Shown here piece after piece: positions 22,624 to 31,674 of a stretch of 33,725 bases of DNA. The stretch spans positions 1-33,725 of the forward strand of contig JAAURL010000004.1 of the NCBI GenBank assembly GCA_012032235.1, written 5' to 3'. The position numbers and the translations under genes were made by a program. The stretch is from Akkermansiaceae bacterium. Its GTDB lineage: Bacteria > Verrucomicrobiota > Verrucomicrobiia > Verrucomicrobiales > Akkermansiaceae. Each line of letters starts with the position of its first letter. Positions within the stretch are counted from its first letter, which is position 1. The notes below the pieces were generated by a model. The model made no database searches and had not been told where the DNA came from. It saw nothing but the letters and a program-made list of their open reading frames with translations.

Positions 22624-23841
22624 CTAGAAGCTTAGCGATTCGTTGACCAGATTGACGAAATCTGCGCGGTCTTTCGCGAGACTATCAGATGTGATTTCGC
22701 GGGCGAGGGCGGAAAGGGTTTGCTTATCCAATACGCCAGCTTGTTCTCCGGCTAGCCATTGGGAATAGGAGCAAATGAGTGCGGCGAACCGTGCATCATC
22801 GGATGGTTCGTTGGCGGATTTTTGGACTAGGGAAAGAGTGGGAGCAGCCTTTCCATTGACTGACCATTGCAGGGAGCCGAGGTCAGTGTTTTGTTTGGCC
22901 AGATCGATCTCGATCGCCATGGTCGTGGAGCTATTGGCTAACAAGGTGCTCGTTTGGCGTTCCGTAAGTTCTCCGGATTTTGATTTAAATCCTAACAATT
23001 TATAATGAGAGACTGCTTGGGAGTCGGGATGAAATGTGAGACTGACTTCACAATCTGCTTTTGAATTTCCCCGCAGGGAAATTAGTAAAAGCTTGGCTGA
23101 GGGTCTCCACGGGCAGGAGATTATTTCGCTGGTGAGCGTAGCAGTGTGAGAGCTCGCGCCGCTGTCGCGATTGTCGGGATGCCAAGTTTCGATTCCGCTG
23201 CGGGCGATGGAGGCGATTCCGTTGAGGCGCAGCGGGAAATGATTTAGAATCTCCTCGCAGCGGATGGTCTCTGGCGAAGGAAGTTTCTTTTCTGTGCGGA
23301 TGGATTTTAAGATTTCCGCGTAATTGGAATCTGCGATTTTTGCGGGTAAGTTCAGCTTTGGATGATCGAGAGAATTTCCCGCGCTGCGTGGCTGGGAACT
23401 GGAACTTTCTGTTTGAATGGCAGGAGCGATGGCAACTTCGCTGGATGATTGCCCGGGCAAGGATTCGTTTTTCGTGACGGTGATAGAGTCGTCAGGGATT
23501 CGCAGCAAAATGAAGGTGCTCAGTGTGAGAATTGCGGCCGCAGATGCTGGGATAAACCAGGTTTTTAGCGTTTCTGAAATTTTGGAGAAAAAAGGCGTCG
23601 TCTCTGGTTGATCGAGCTGCGAAGCGATTTTCAACACTTCTGCCCGCTGTGCAGGCAGAAGTGTCGCGGGGGGAACTTGGAGCTCTTTCGTTAAGAGCTG
23701 ATTGAATTTTTGAAGCTCTTGAATTTCTAATTGGAGTTCTGGATTTTCAGCGACGACGTAGTCCATCGCGGTCATTTCATCCTCACCTAGCTGGCCTAGT
23801 GTGTAGGATGTTAGATGTGGATCGTCGTGACCTGTTTCCAT
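22624..23841 (-). CDS. Membrane anti-sigma-like protein with YfbK-type flanking domains but no recognisable VWA core
   Basis: N-term DDPHLTSYTLGQLGEDEMTAMDYVVAENPELQLEI (anti-sigma-like), one TM (WFIPASAAAILTLSTFILL), NYAEILKSIRTEKKLPSPETIRCEEILNHFPLR and CPWRPSAKLLLISLRG, then EVSLTFHPDSQAVSHYKLLGFKSKSGEL. Confidence 0.6.
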   Translation of the reverse strand: METGHDDPHLTSYTLGQLGEDEMTAMDYVVAENPELQLEIQELQKFNQLLTKELQVPPATLLPAQRAEVLKIASQLDQPETTPFFSKISETLKTWFIPASAAAILTLSTFILLRIPDDSITVTKNESLPGQSSSEVAIAPAIQTESSSSQPRSAGNSLDHPKLNLPAKIADSNYAEILKSIRTEKKLPSPETIRCEEILNHFPLRLNGIASIARSGIETWHPDNRDSGASSHTATLTSEIISCPWRPSAKLLLISLRGNSKADCEVSLTFHPDSQAVSHYKLLGFKSKSGELTERQTSTLLANSSTTMAIEIDLAKQNTDLGSLQWSVNGKAAPTLSLVQKSANEPSDDARFAALICSYSQWLAGEQAGVLDKQTLSALAREITSDSLAKDRADFVNLVNESLSF

Positions 23842-23866
23842 GTTAGGGTGAATGGGAAATTTTTAA

Positions 23867-24466
23867 CTAGCCGCGTAAGTCAGTGGGAATCATTTCACGG
23901 AGTCGTTTCAAGCCGGCATGAAGGAGAAAGCCGACGTTGCTGATACTGTGGCCAGTGATCTCGTGGATTTCTTGATAGCTAAGGCCTTGTTGAAATTTAA
24001 GAATGATGGCTTCACGCTGGTTAGGGGTGAGGCGATCCAGATAAGCGCTGAGGCGATGAGATTGTTCCTGTTGAGAAAGGTTTTCGTCAGGCTGCAGATC
24101 AGAAGATGGAATGCTCTGTGCCTGGGCATCTTCAAGTGGTTGAATACGTTTATTTTTGCGGAGAATGTCAAAAGCTCGGTTGCGACAAACGGTGAAAAGC
24201 CAAGATTTGAGGTTGTCGCAGACTTTTTCCTCATCCTGATGGCATAGCCGCAAAAAGCTATCTTGGACCACGTCACGGGCCAAATCCAAGTCGTTGAGGA
24301 TGGTGAATGCATAGGCAATGAGCGGTGATTCGTAATCCAACAGTGCTTGTTCGATGAATTCCTCCTTGGTGCGTGCGGGAGTTGAGAATGAGGAAGTGAT
24401 CGACTTCTCACTTTGAACGGAAGTTCCAAGTGAAACCTTAGATGAATTTTCAGAATCTTCCGGCAT
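23867..24466 (-). CDS. ECF-type RNA polymerase sigma factor
   Basis: LARDVVQDSFLRLC, LKSWLFTVCRNRAFDILRK (region 2); LTPNQREAIILKFQQGLSYQEIHEITGHSISNVGFLLHAGLKRLRE (region 4). Confidence 0.92.
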   Translation of the reverse strand: MPEDSENSSKVSLGTSVQSEKSITSSFSTPARTKEEFIEQALLDYESPLIAYAFTILNDLDLARDVVQDSFLRLCHQDEEKVCDNLKSWLFTVCRNRAFDILRKNKRIQPLEDAQAQSIPSSDLQPDENLSQQEQSHRLSAYLDRLTPNQREAIILKFQQGLSYQEIHEITGHSISNVGFLLHAGLKRLREMIPTDLRG

Positions 24467-24467
24467 G

Positions 24468-25106
24468 CTAGCGGACGAAGTAACTGAGGTGCTCTAATTC
24501 CAGCGCGAGATCGACGTTATTGACGGTGACATCAGGATTTACATCTAGCACCACAGGGGAGAAATTGAGCACGCCCAAGATACCAGCGGCGACGAGTCGA
24601 TTGACGACGCTCTGGGCGAACTCGACCGGGACGCAAAGGATGGCGAGTTTGACGTTTTTCTCTGCGATGAATTTTTCCAGATCATTGTCAGGAAAAACGG
24701 GGATTTGTACACCGCGTGCACGTGCTCCTTCTGGATTAGAATCAAACGCTGCGAGAACCTCGAAGCCTTCTTTTTCAAATCCATGATAGCGCAGTAAGGC
24801 GGAGCCGAGATTTCCCGCTCCTACCAAAATAACGGGTTGGAGATGTTCCCTGCGGAGGGTCTCCCGGATGGTGGAGGAAAGTAGTTCCACTGGGTAACCT
24901 AGCCCGCGTGTGCCGAATTGGCCGAAATAGGCGAGGTCTTTGCGAAGTTGCGCGGACTTGACTCCAGCGGCTCTGGCCAGAGTGGAAGAGCTGACGGTAT
25001 CCACGCCATTTGCTTCCAGCTTCTGCAGGCAGCGATGATAAATCGATAGGCGATAGACTGCTTTGCTCGGAATATCGATTTTCTCAATTTTTTCAGGCTG
25101 GTCCAC
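24468..25106 (-). CDS. rex: Redox-sensing transcriptional repressor Rex
   Basis: RLSIYHRCLQKLEANGVDTVSSSTLARAAGVKSAQLRKDLAYFGQFGTRGLGYPVELL and VILVGAGNLGSALLRYHGFEKEGFEVLAAFDSNPE. Confidence 0.95.
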   Translation of the reverse strand: MDQPEKIEKIDIPSKAVYRLSIYHRCLQKLEANGVDTVSSSTLARAAGVKSAQLRKDLAYFGQFGTRGLGYPVELLSSTIRETLRREHLQPVILVGAGNLGSALLRYHGFEKEGFEVLAAFDSNPEGARARGVQIPVFPDNDLEKFIAEKNVKLAILCVPVEFAQSVVNRLVAAGILGVLNFSPVVLDVNPDVTVNNVDLALELEHLSYFVR

Positions 25107-25117
25107 GGGCAGGAAGA

Positions 25118-26356
25118 CTAGAGATTTTCTGGTTTTTGGAGAAGCTCCGAAACGCGGTTTAGCAGAATGCCAGCACCACCACCATCGACGACGCGGTGGT
25201 CAAAGGTGAGCAGTAGATCCGCTTCTGTAGCGGGGAGAAATGTCTCAACTTGCTTGCTCCAGACGGGCTTTTTCACTCCCGCACCGATGCCGAGGATGAG
25301 CGTTTCATTCGGCAGCGGAATCGGCGTGCCGATGGTGAGCCCGAATGTGCCGAAGTTCGTCACAGTGGCAATACCGCCTGCGCAATCTGCCTCCGTGAGG
25401 CGGCGGCGGCGGGCACGATCCACGAGGTCATCGTATTCGGAAACCAGCTCCTTCAGCGATTTTTGATCTACTTTCCTCACCACGGGAACCACTACGCCGT
25501 CTTCGACCTGGACTGCTACGCCCATGTCGAAAGCACGCGGATGCACGACTTTATCACCGATGAGATAGCCAGCCGTTGTCGGATTTTCTGCAAGGGCGAT
25601 CGCAAAAGTACGCAGCAAATAGAGGGTGAGTCCGGGTTTGGGCGATTGGGCGCGGCGATGATCCAAAACGCGATCTAACAGAGTCGGTAATCCAACCGTC
25701 GCCAGTGGTCGCGTCCAACTGCGGCGCATGGCATCTGCCACGGCCAACCGCATGGGAGACGCGCTAGAGCTGGGCCATGTATCGAGGTAATCGAGAAAGC
25801 GCTCCAAGTCTTCTACCGTCACCCGACCGCCTGCGCCAGTCCCAGCGATGGCGGAAATGTCAGCCTCGCGGATGCCGAGATCATCCATTCTGGCGCGCAT
25901 TCTGGGGGAAATATAATGGGCGCCTAGAACGCCAGTCGGCACGGGCAATCCTTTCACGCTCGGAACGACTGCTGGCGCTTCTTCGTAAGCATCATCATCG
26001 AGAGCGAAGTGTAAATTCGCCTCAGTTTGAGTAGGGCTGTTAGATGAATGCGATGTTGCACGCTTGGCTTCGATCGCTTCTAACGATTCCACTCCGGTAC
26101 GGGCGATTTCATCATTCGTCACTTCTAGTAAACCTAACAGGGTTCCCACTGAGTAGGAAACACCTTCTTGAGCACGTATTTCAGAAACGATGCCGTCACA
26201 TAAAGTGGTCACGCCCATCACGGCTTTATTCGTCTCCACCTCGATCATTTCTTGGTCCGTTTTTACCGCGTCGCCCACGGCTACGCCTAGGCGGATGATG
26301 GTCGCCTCGGCAATGGATTCACCAAGCTGCGGCATGAGAATGGGGACGGTTGGCAT
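25118..26356 (-). CDS. Dihydrolipoamide acyltransferase (E2) of a 2-oxoacid/pyruvate/acetoin dehydrogenase complex
   Basis: Lipoyl domain ...MIEVETNKAVMGV, peripheral-subunit binding region YISPRMRARMDDLGIREADISAIAGTGAGGRVTVEDLERF, catalytic TFDHRVVDGGGAG. Confidence 0.92.
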   Translation of the reverse strand: MPTVPILMPQLGESIAEATIIRLGVAVGDAVKTDQEMIEVETNKAVMGVTTLCDGIVSEIRAQEGVSYSVGTLLGLLEVTNDEIARTGVESLEAIEAKRATSHSSNSPTQTEANLHFALDDDAYEEAPAVVPSVKGLPVPTGVLGAHYISPRMRARMDDLGIREADISAIAGTGAGGRVTVEDLERFLDYLDTWPSSSASPMRLAVADAMRRSWTRPLATVGLPTLLDRVLDHRRAQSPKPGLTLYLLRTFAIALAENPTTAGYLIGDKVVHPRAFDMGVAVQVEDGVVVPVVRKVDQKSLKELVSEYDDLVDRARRRRLTEADCAGGIATVTNFGTFGLTIGTPIPLPNETLILGIGAGVKKPVWSKQVETFLPATEADLLLTFDHRVVDGGGAGILLNRVSELLQKPENL

Positions 26357-26374
26357 GATTTTGAAAGGTGGCGA

Positions 26375-27400
26375 TTAGAAGGAGAGCAGCTTTCGGAGTG
26401 CTTCGCAAATCGACTCTGGTGTCGGGCGGTGTGCAGCCCAGAGTTTTGGGTGATAGGGGACTGGAGTATCGCGGGCATTGAGGCGCTGCGGCGGCGCGTC
26501 TAACAGATGGAATCCTTCCTCGGTTACTCGGGAAACGACTTCTGCCGTCACTCCTCCCCATGGGAAGGCCTCTCCCACGGCTAGCAAGCGTCCAGTCCGC
26601 GCCACAGAAGCGAGAATCGTATCGAGATCTAACGGTTTTACGGATCGCAAATCCACCACTTCGATTTCCCAGCCATCCTGGGCTAGTCGGTCTGCCGCAC
26701 GAACGGCTTCATGAACCATCGCACTGTAGGCGACGACGGTGGCGTGCTTGCCGGGACGGGTGATTCTCGCTTGGCCGATGGGTAAATGATCGCCGTTGAT
26801 CGACTTTGCCTTTAACCAGCGATAGAGAAATTTATGCTCACAGTAAATGACTGGATCATCCAAAGCGACTCCGTCTAACAGCATGTGATACGCGTCAGAA
26901 ACAGTCGCAGGTGTTAGCACGACCAGGCCGGGATACTGCGCGTAAATTCCCTCCATGCTCTGGCTATGAAATGGCCCGGAGCCGGGGGTGCCGCCAGATG
27001 GGAGCCGCACCGTGATCGGGATCGGCATGCCAGTCCGGTAAAAGTGCGTGGCGGCTTGATTAACGATTTGGTTAAACGCCAACGAGGAGAAATCTGCGAA
27101 TTGCATTTCCACAATCGGACGCATCCCTTCGATGGCGGCTCCCACTGCCATGCCGATCATCGCGTCTTCGGAAATCGGGGCATCAAATACTCTGTTAGGA
27201 AATTGCTCGGCTAGTCCTTTCGTCGCTTTAAATGCTCCGCCAAAAGTAGCGATGTCTTGGCCGTATAGAAATACGCGCTCGTCGTCGCGCAGGAGTTTTT
27301 CCTGAGCTTCGCGGATGGCATCGATGTAGGTTACGCTCACTGGGGAATGGTCTAGGAAATGGGCCTTAATAGAGGAAATTTTGTGGAGAGTGCTGTCCAA
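26375..27400 (-). CDS. 2-oxoacid dehydrogenase E1 component, beta subunit
   Basis: SVTYIDAIREAQEKLLRDDERVFLYGQDIATFGGAFKATKGLAEQFPNRVFDAPISEDAMIGMAVGAAIEGMRPIVEMQFADF. True start probably downstream, near SVTYIDAI. Confidence 0.92.
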   Translation of the reverse strand: MDSTLHKISSIKAHFLDHSPVSVTYIDAIREAQEKLLRDDERVFLYGQDIATFGGAFKATKGLAEQFPNRVFDAPISEDAMIGMAVGAAIEGMRPIVEMQFADFSSLAFNQIVNQAATHFYRTGMPIPITVRLPSGGTPGSGPFHSQSMEGIYAQYPGLVVLTPATVSDAYHMLLDGVALDDPVIYCEHKFLYRWLKAKSINGDHLPIGQARITRPGKHATVVAYSAMVHEAVRAADRLAQDGWEIEVVDLRSVKPLDLDTILASVARTGRLLAVGEAFPWGGVTAEVVSRVTEEGFHLLDAPPQRLNARDTPVPYHPKLWAAHRPTPESICEALRKLLSF

Positions 27401-28330
27401 TTTTCCTGGTAGGGATCAGGCAGGTTTTCTTGTTGCGCTTGGGCGACGGCGCGTTGGACCTCATCGGCGATTTCATCCTGCCAAGCCGTGATTTTCTCTG
27501 GCGTCGCGCAGCCAGTCTCTACTAGCTGGCGGATCGCGATTTCAATGCAATCGCGCCCATAGTGATCGCTGCGGGTGTTTTCCGGCACGTAGCTGCCGTC
27601 ATCGTGTTCGCCGTGGCCAGATAGCCGCAGCAAATGGGCGACGACCATTTGTGGGCCGCCTCCACTGCGCGCCCGCCGCACCGCTTCACCGATGACCGAG
27701 GCACAAGCAAGAAGATCCGTGCCGTCTACGGAAAATCCGCCAATGCCGTAACCACGTGCTCTCTCTACCAAATCATTGCAGGCAAATTGGCGATGATTCG
27801 GCGTGGAATAGGCAAATTGATTATTCGCCACCACCACCACTAGCGGGAGCTTTTCCACGGCTGCCATATTGAGCCCTTCGTGAAATGCTCCTGTGGATGT
27901 CGCTCCATCGCCGATGCAGGTTGCGCCGACGCGTCCTACCAGCGTGCCTTGCAGGCGCTTCGCGAAAAGCCATTCCTGCCACGACTGGCACTTGTGCACC
28001 GAGATGTGAAATCATCGCTGGCATTCCCATTTCAGGTCGGCCACGGTGGATATTTCCATCGCGCCCGCGCATGGGACCTTCGACTGAGCCTAGGTAAGTC
28101 CGTGTGCAGTCGATCAGCGGCTCACCGAAAGCGGTGCGTCCTGCTTGGTCGCGGATCAGGGGGGCAAAGAAATCGGTGCCTTGAATCAAGGCCGTGCCGA
28201 GCGTGGCGCTGACCGCCTCCTGACCACGGCCTAAATACACGCCACCGACGATTTTCCCCGCTTTATAAAGGCTGGAAAGCTTGTTTTCCAAGATTCGCGC
28301 TCGCAGCATTGAAAGAAAAACGGATCGCAA
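27352..28330 (-). CDS. 2-oxoacid dehydrogenase E1 component, alpha subunit (apparent frameshift in A4 run 27965-27968)
   Basis: ORFs 28330..27821 and 27999..27352 join; ThDP motif GDGATSTGAFHEGLNMAAVEKLPLVVVVANNQFAYSTP. Confidence 0.9.
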
Positions 28331-28478
28331 AAGTCGCGATTTGTCATCACCCTGTCGGTGAACGGCTGAATATCCAAGTGAGGCACTGCGCGAGATTAAG
28401 ACGGTGCCGGGTCAACCTGCAACCGCTTTCCGGTAAAGCTTTAAAGAAGTGAACTTTCCCGATTTCCTAACCCAAAAA

Positions 28479-28513
28479 GAACAGGCCGAACGAAGATCTC
28501 CGTCGGCCTGTTC
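28479..28513 (-). terminator. Rho-independent terminator downstream of the small secreted protein
   Basis: Perfect 11 bp stem gaacaggccga/tcggcctgttc with CTTTTT following on the minus strand. Confidence 0.8.
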
Positions 28514-28535
28514 TCACATTGATAGATGAAGTGCT

Positions 28536-28924
28536 TTACTTTTTCTTCTTTAATCCGAATGCGCGGACTTTAGCCGTGCCGATTGGCAAGCCTTCTGCAA
28601 ATGCCGTGACGTTAAATGCGCCGTTGAGTGCTTCGGCCGCTCCTGCGGTGAGCTTCAGTGAAACGCCCGAAAGAGTTAGCGATTTCATCGATCCTTTTGG
28701 TTGGAGTGGTAAGGTAATACCCTCAGGCAACACGAGATCGAACAATGGTAGGCGTCCTACCGTGTTCTCGTTCGCTACGACTAGACCAGTCAGGACGGGG
28801 GTGGCCCCTGTGGTGTCGATGATGAAATTGCGCAACTCCACGGTAGTGGTGCTGCTATCACGCTGCCTGTGATCATAGCGACTGCTGTTGTCATCCACAT
28901 GAATTGTTTTTTCATAGCTTTCAT
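28536..28924 (-). CDS. Small secreted protein of unknown function (apparent frameshift near 28858)
   Basis: Signal peptide MKAMKKQFMWMTTAVAMITGSVIAA from ORF 28972..28790, joined to TTTVELRNFIIDTTGATPVLTGLVV...AFGLKKKK from ORF 28898..28536. Confidence 0.6.
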
Positions 28925-29081
28925 ATAGTTTTGGTTATTGGTTTGCGATCGACTTAATTGCCGAACACACAACGGTTGATCCTTTTTTTGGGCGTGTAAG
29001 GTATTTACATTATAAACTTAATGTGTGGCCCAATCGTTTTAAATAACAGACTTATTTTAAAAGTCTTAGTTGTCCTGGCTC

Positions 29082-30428
29082 TCAGAAAAATTCGTCTTGA
29101 AAAGGCTTAGGCCATTGGATTTTACAACGTCCCGGCACGTTAAAGCACCTTTGCGAAAGAGTTCCGCGCCCCTGGCTAGTCCCTAACAGTAAGTTGATGA
29201 ATTGCTTTACCACTTGAGGTTTTGGCTTTTCGGCTTTTGTCCAAAAATCGTCAAACCCACCTTTGAAAGTCAGATTTTCCAAATCATAAACTGCTGTCCC
29301 TAGAGCAATCACAGGCGCTCCATGGATCAGTCCAGAAATGCCGACGGAGCTATTGATATTCACCACGCCACGGGAATGTTCTAACAGAGTCGGTAAATGC
29401 ACACGATCCACATAGAGAATGCGATTGCCGCCTAGGTGATCATCGAGCGATGCGATCAGGTCCGCGTAATCTTTGTAACCACGATCCATCGGATGAACTT
29501 TGAAAACCAGCTTCGTCTCCGGTGGTGCGTGTTGCGCAAATGACTCCACAACCTCAGTGATGAATTGCTCGATGGATTGGTAGTTTGAGCACTTCGTGAT
29601 TTGAGTATCACTGTGGACTTGCAGAGGCACTGCGTAATAGTTTTCTGAAAGTTTGTCGGCGAAGAGTGGATCGTATTCACGATCCCGATTCCGCTCTATG
29701 GTGCGCCATAGGTGGATCAAGCCATGTTTGAAATGACGGACAAGCCCCATGTCTCGTTGGTCCACAAAGTTTGGAAATAAAGGTGCCGTGACGCGGCTAA
29801 TGAAAAAGTTAGTGCAAAAGACGGTTAGTTTAACCAAGGTGCTCACTTGGCAAAGCGCCGGAGGGGTTTCGACAGCTGGTGCGTTCAATTTCCCGTGGGA
29901 TAATTCTTCCCATTTACTCGCCAAGGTCGGCAGTGGAAGTGAGTTTCTACTGAAAACAGTAATGCAATTCGGCCGGATTAAACCGAGCTCAAAAACGTAG
30001 CAGCCTAGATCTAACTCTCCCGCCAGATTCCACGCTACTTGGTTGTATGGGCGATAGTGATTGTAGAGCAAAAAGGTGTCGTATCCTTCCGTGCGAACCA
30101 GCTCGCGTAACCAGCTCTCAAAATCAGCCAGCGTTTTGCGGAATAAATGCGTCCGAATTTTTCTGATTTTGTAAATGACATCAGGAGCGCAGAATAAAAT
30201 CTTCCCGACTTCATGCCCAGTATCTTGTAGATCAAGGGCTAGCAGCGACATTCCACCTTCCCAGTCGCCTTGGACGATCAGAATTTTGCGCCTTGGCTTT
30301 GGCTCTTGGCTGCAAACTCCAGTCACTTCGCCCGATGAAAGTTGCGAAATTGAACTCAGTTCATCGGCATTTTCATGGAGTCGGAAAGCGCTCAGCGGGA
30401 GGGTCGAAGGCATAGATGATTCCGTCAA
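29082..30428 (-). CDS. KpsS-like capsule polysaccharide biosynthesis protein (putative Kdo transferase family)
   Basis: RKILIVQGDWEGGMSLLALDLQDTGHEV, YYAVPLQVHSDTQI, LVFKVHPMDRGYKDY and VNINSSVGISGLIHGAPVIALGTAVYDLENLTFKGGFDDFW are capsule-synthesis family motifs. Confidence 0.8.
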   Translation of the reverse strand: MTESSMPSTLPLSAFRLHENADELSSISQLSSGEVTGVCSQEPKPRRKILIVQGDWEGGMSLLALDLQDTGHEVGKILFCAPDVIYKIRKIRTHLFRKTLADFESWLRELVRTEGYDTFLLYNHYRPYNQVAWNLAGELDLGCYVFELGLIRPNCITVFSRNSLPLPTLASKWEELSHGKLNAPAVETPPALCQVSTLVKLTVFCTNFFISRVTAPLFPNFVDQRDMGLVRHFKHGLIHLWRTIERNRDREYDPLFADKLSENYYAVPLQVHSDTQITKCSNYQSIEQFITEVVESFAQHAPPETKLVFKVHPMDRGYKDYADLIASLDDHLGGNRILYVDRVHLPTLLEHSRGVVNINSSVGISGLIHGAPVIALGTAVYDLENLTFKGGFDDFWTKAEKPKPQVVKQFINLLLGTSQGRGTLSQRCFNVPGRCKIQWPKPFQDEFF

Positions 30429-30669
30429 ATGAGAGAGTTTGAATAATTTGGTTTCATCTGATGGTCACAGATCGTGGGAAATTTTAAAAATGCTTAAGAT
30501 AAGTTAGCTTAGTTTTCGGGGGGGCTTCGTCAACCTTGAAAAGCCGCTAAAAGGAACGCGTATTCCTTTAGTTTTATTCATGGTTCATAAAAATGAAGAA
30601 CTTCGGCTCATTTTTGATCCGCTGTGATCAAGTATTTTAGATCTCTTTTAAAATCGGACTGAAATCTGC

Positions 30670-31610
30670 TTGGATTTCCAGATGGCTTTACGTAATGCTC
30701 CGCGCCCCATGGCGAAACAAGCACTCGGAAAAGGACTTGGCGCACTCATTAAGAAGAGTGCGGCGATAGCGGCGGTCGATCATGTGATCGCTCCAGAAGA
30801 TTTTAAGCGAGTCCGCGATGTCCCTCTCGATCAGGTAGTTCCTAGTCCTTTGCAACCGAGGACTCAATTTGTCGAATCGCCATTAGATGATCTTGTAGAA
30901 TCGATCCGCCAGCACGGGATCATCCAGCCGCTCATTGTGCGTCCGGTTAATGGAAAGCTGGAGCTCATCGCTGGGGAGCGCCGCTGGCGTGCCTCGCGGA
31001 AACTTGGACTGCTCACGGTTCCGGTCATCGAGCGGGAAGCATCTGACCGCGATGTGCTTGAAATGGCGCTGATCGAGAACCTCCAACGGGAGGATTTAAA
31101 TCCAATGGAAGAGGCCGCCGGATATGTCCGCCTGGCAGAAGAATTCTCCCTCAAGCAAGATGAAATCGCCGTCCGTGTGGGCAAATCCCGGGCTAGCGTT
31201 GCCAATGCGATGCGGTTGCTCGGCTTGCATTCGGATGTGCAAATGCTAGTTGCCAAGCCCGCCTCACTGTAGGTCATGCAAAAGCGATCTTAGCGATTAA
31301 AGACCAAGATTCCCAGCTCCTCGCGGCCGATCAAATCATCCGCCGTCAGCTCACGGTTCGCGCGGCGGAAAAGTTAGCGCAATCTTTCCTCAATGGAGAT
31401 TCCTCGGAATCTGGTGAGCCGAAAAAAGCCGCAGCGATCCGGGAAGTGGACATCCAAGTCCGCGCCATCACCAACCGTCTCCGGGAGCATTTAGCCACCC
31501 ATGTTTCGATCCAACATTCCGCGAAAAAAGGAAAAATCGAAATCGAGTATTACGGTGATGACGACCTGCAACGCTTGATCGAGCTCTTGGGCTTACCTGG
31601 AGGGGACTGA
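30670..31610 (+). CDS. parB: Chromosome partitioning protein ParB (apparent frameshift near 31260)
   Basis: KQALGKGLGALI, IRQHGIIQPLIVRPVNGKLELIAGERRWRASRKLGL, ALIENLQREDLNPMEEA; C-terminal half (LTVGHAKAILAIKD...IEIEYYGDDDLQRLIELLG) in another frame. Confidence 0.92.
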
Positions 31611-31674
31611 TTGGCAAGAAGGAGCGATCCGGGGTGGACCTTTGTAGCGAGATAGGCAATACCCGCGTCGCGTC

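Noticed and set aside
28347-28361. TCACC-N5-GGTGA palindrome upstream of E1alpha as a Rex operator
   Set aside because: Does not resemble the TTGTGAA-N4-TTCACAA Rex consensus; too short to assign.
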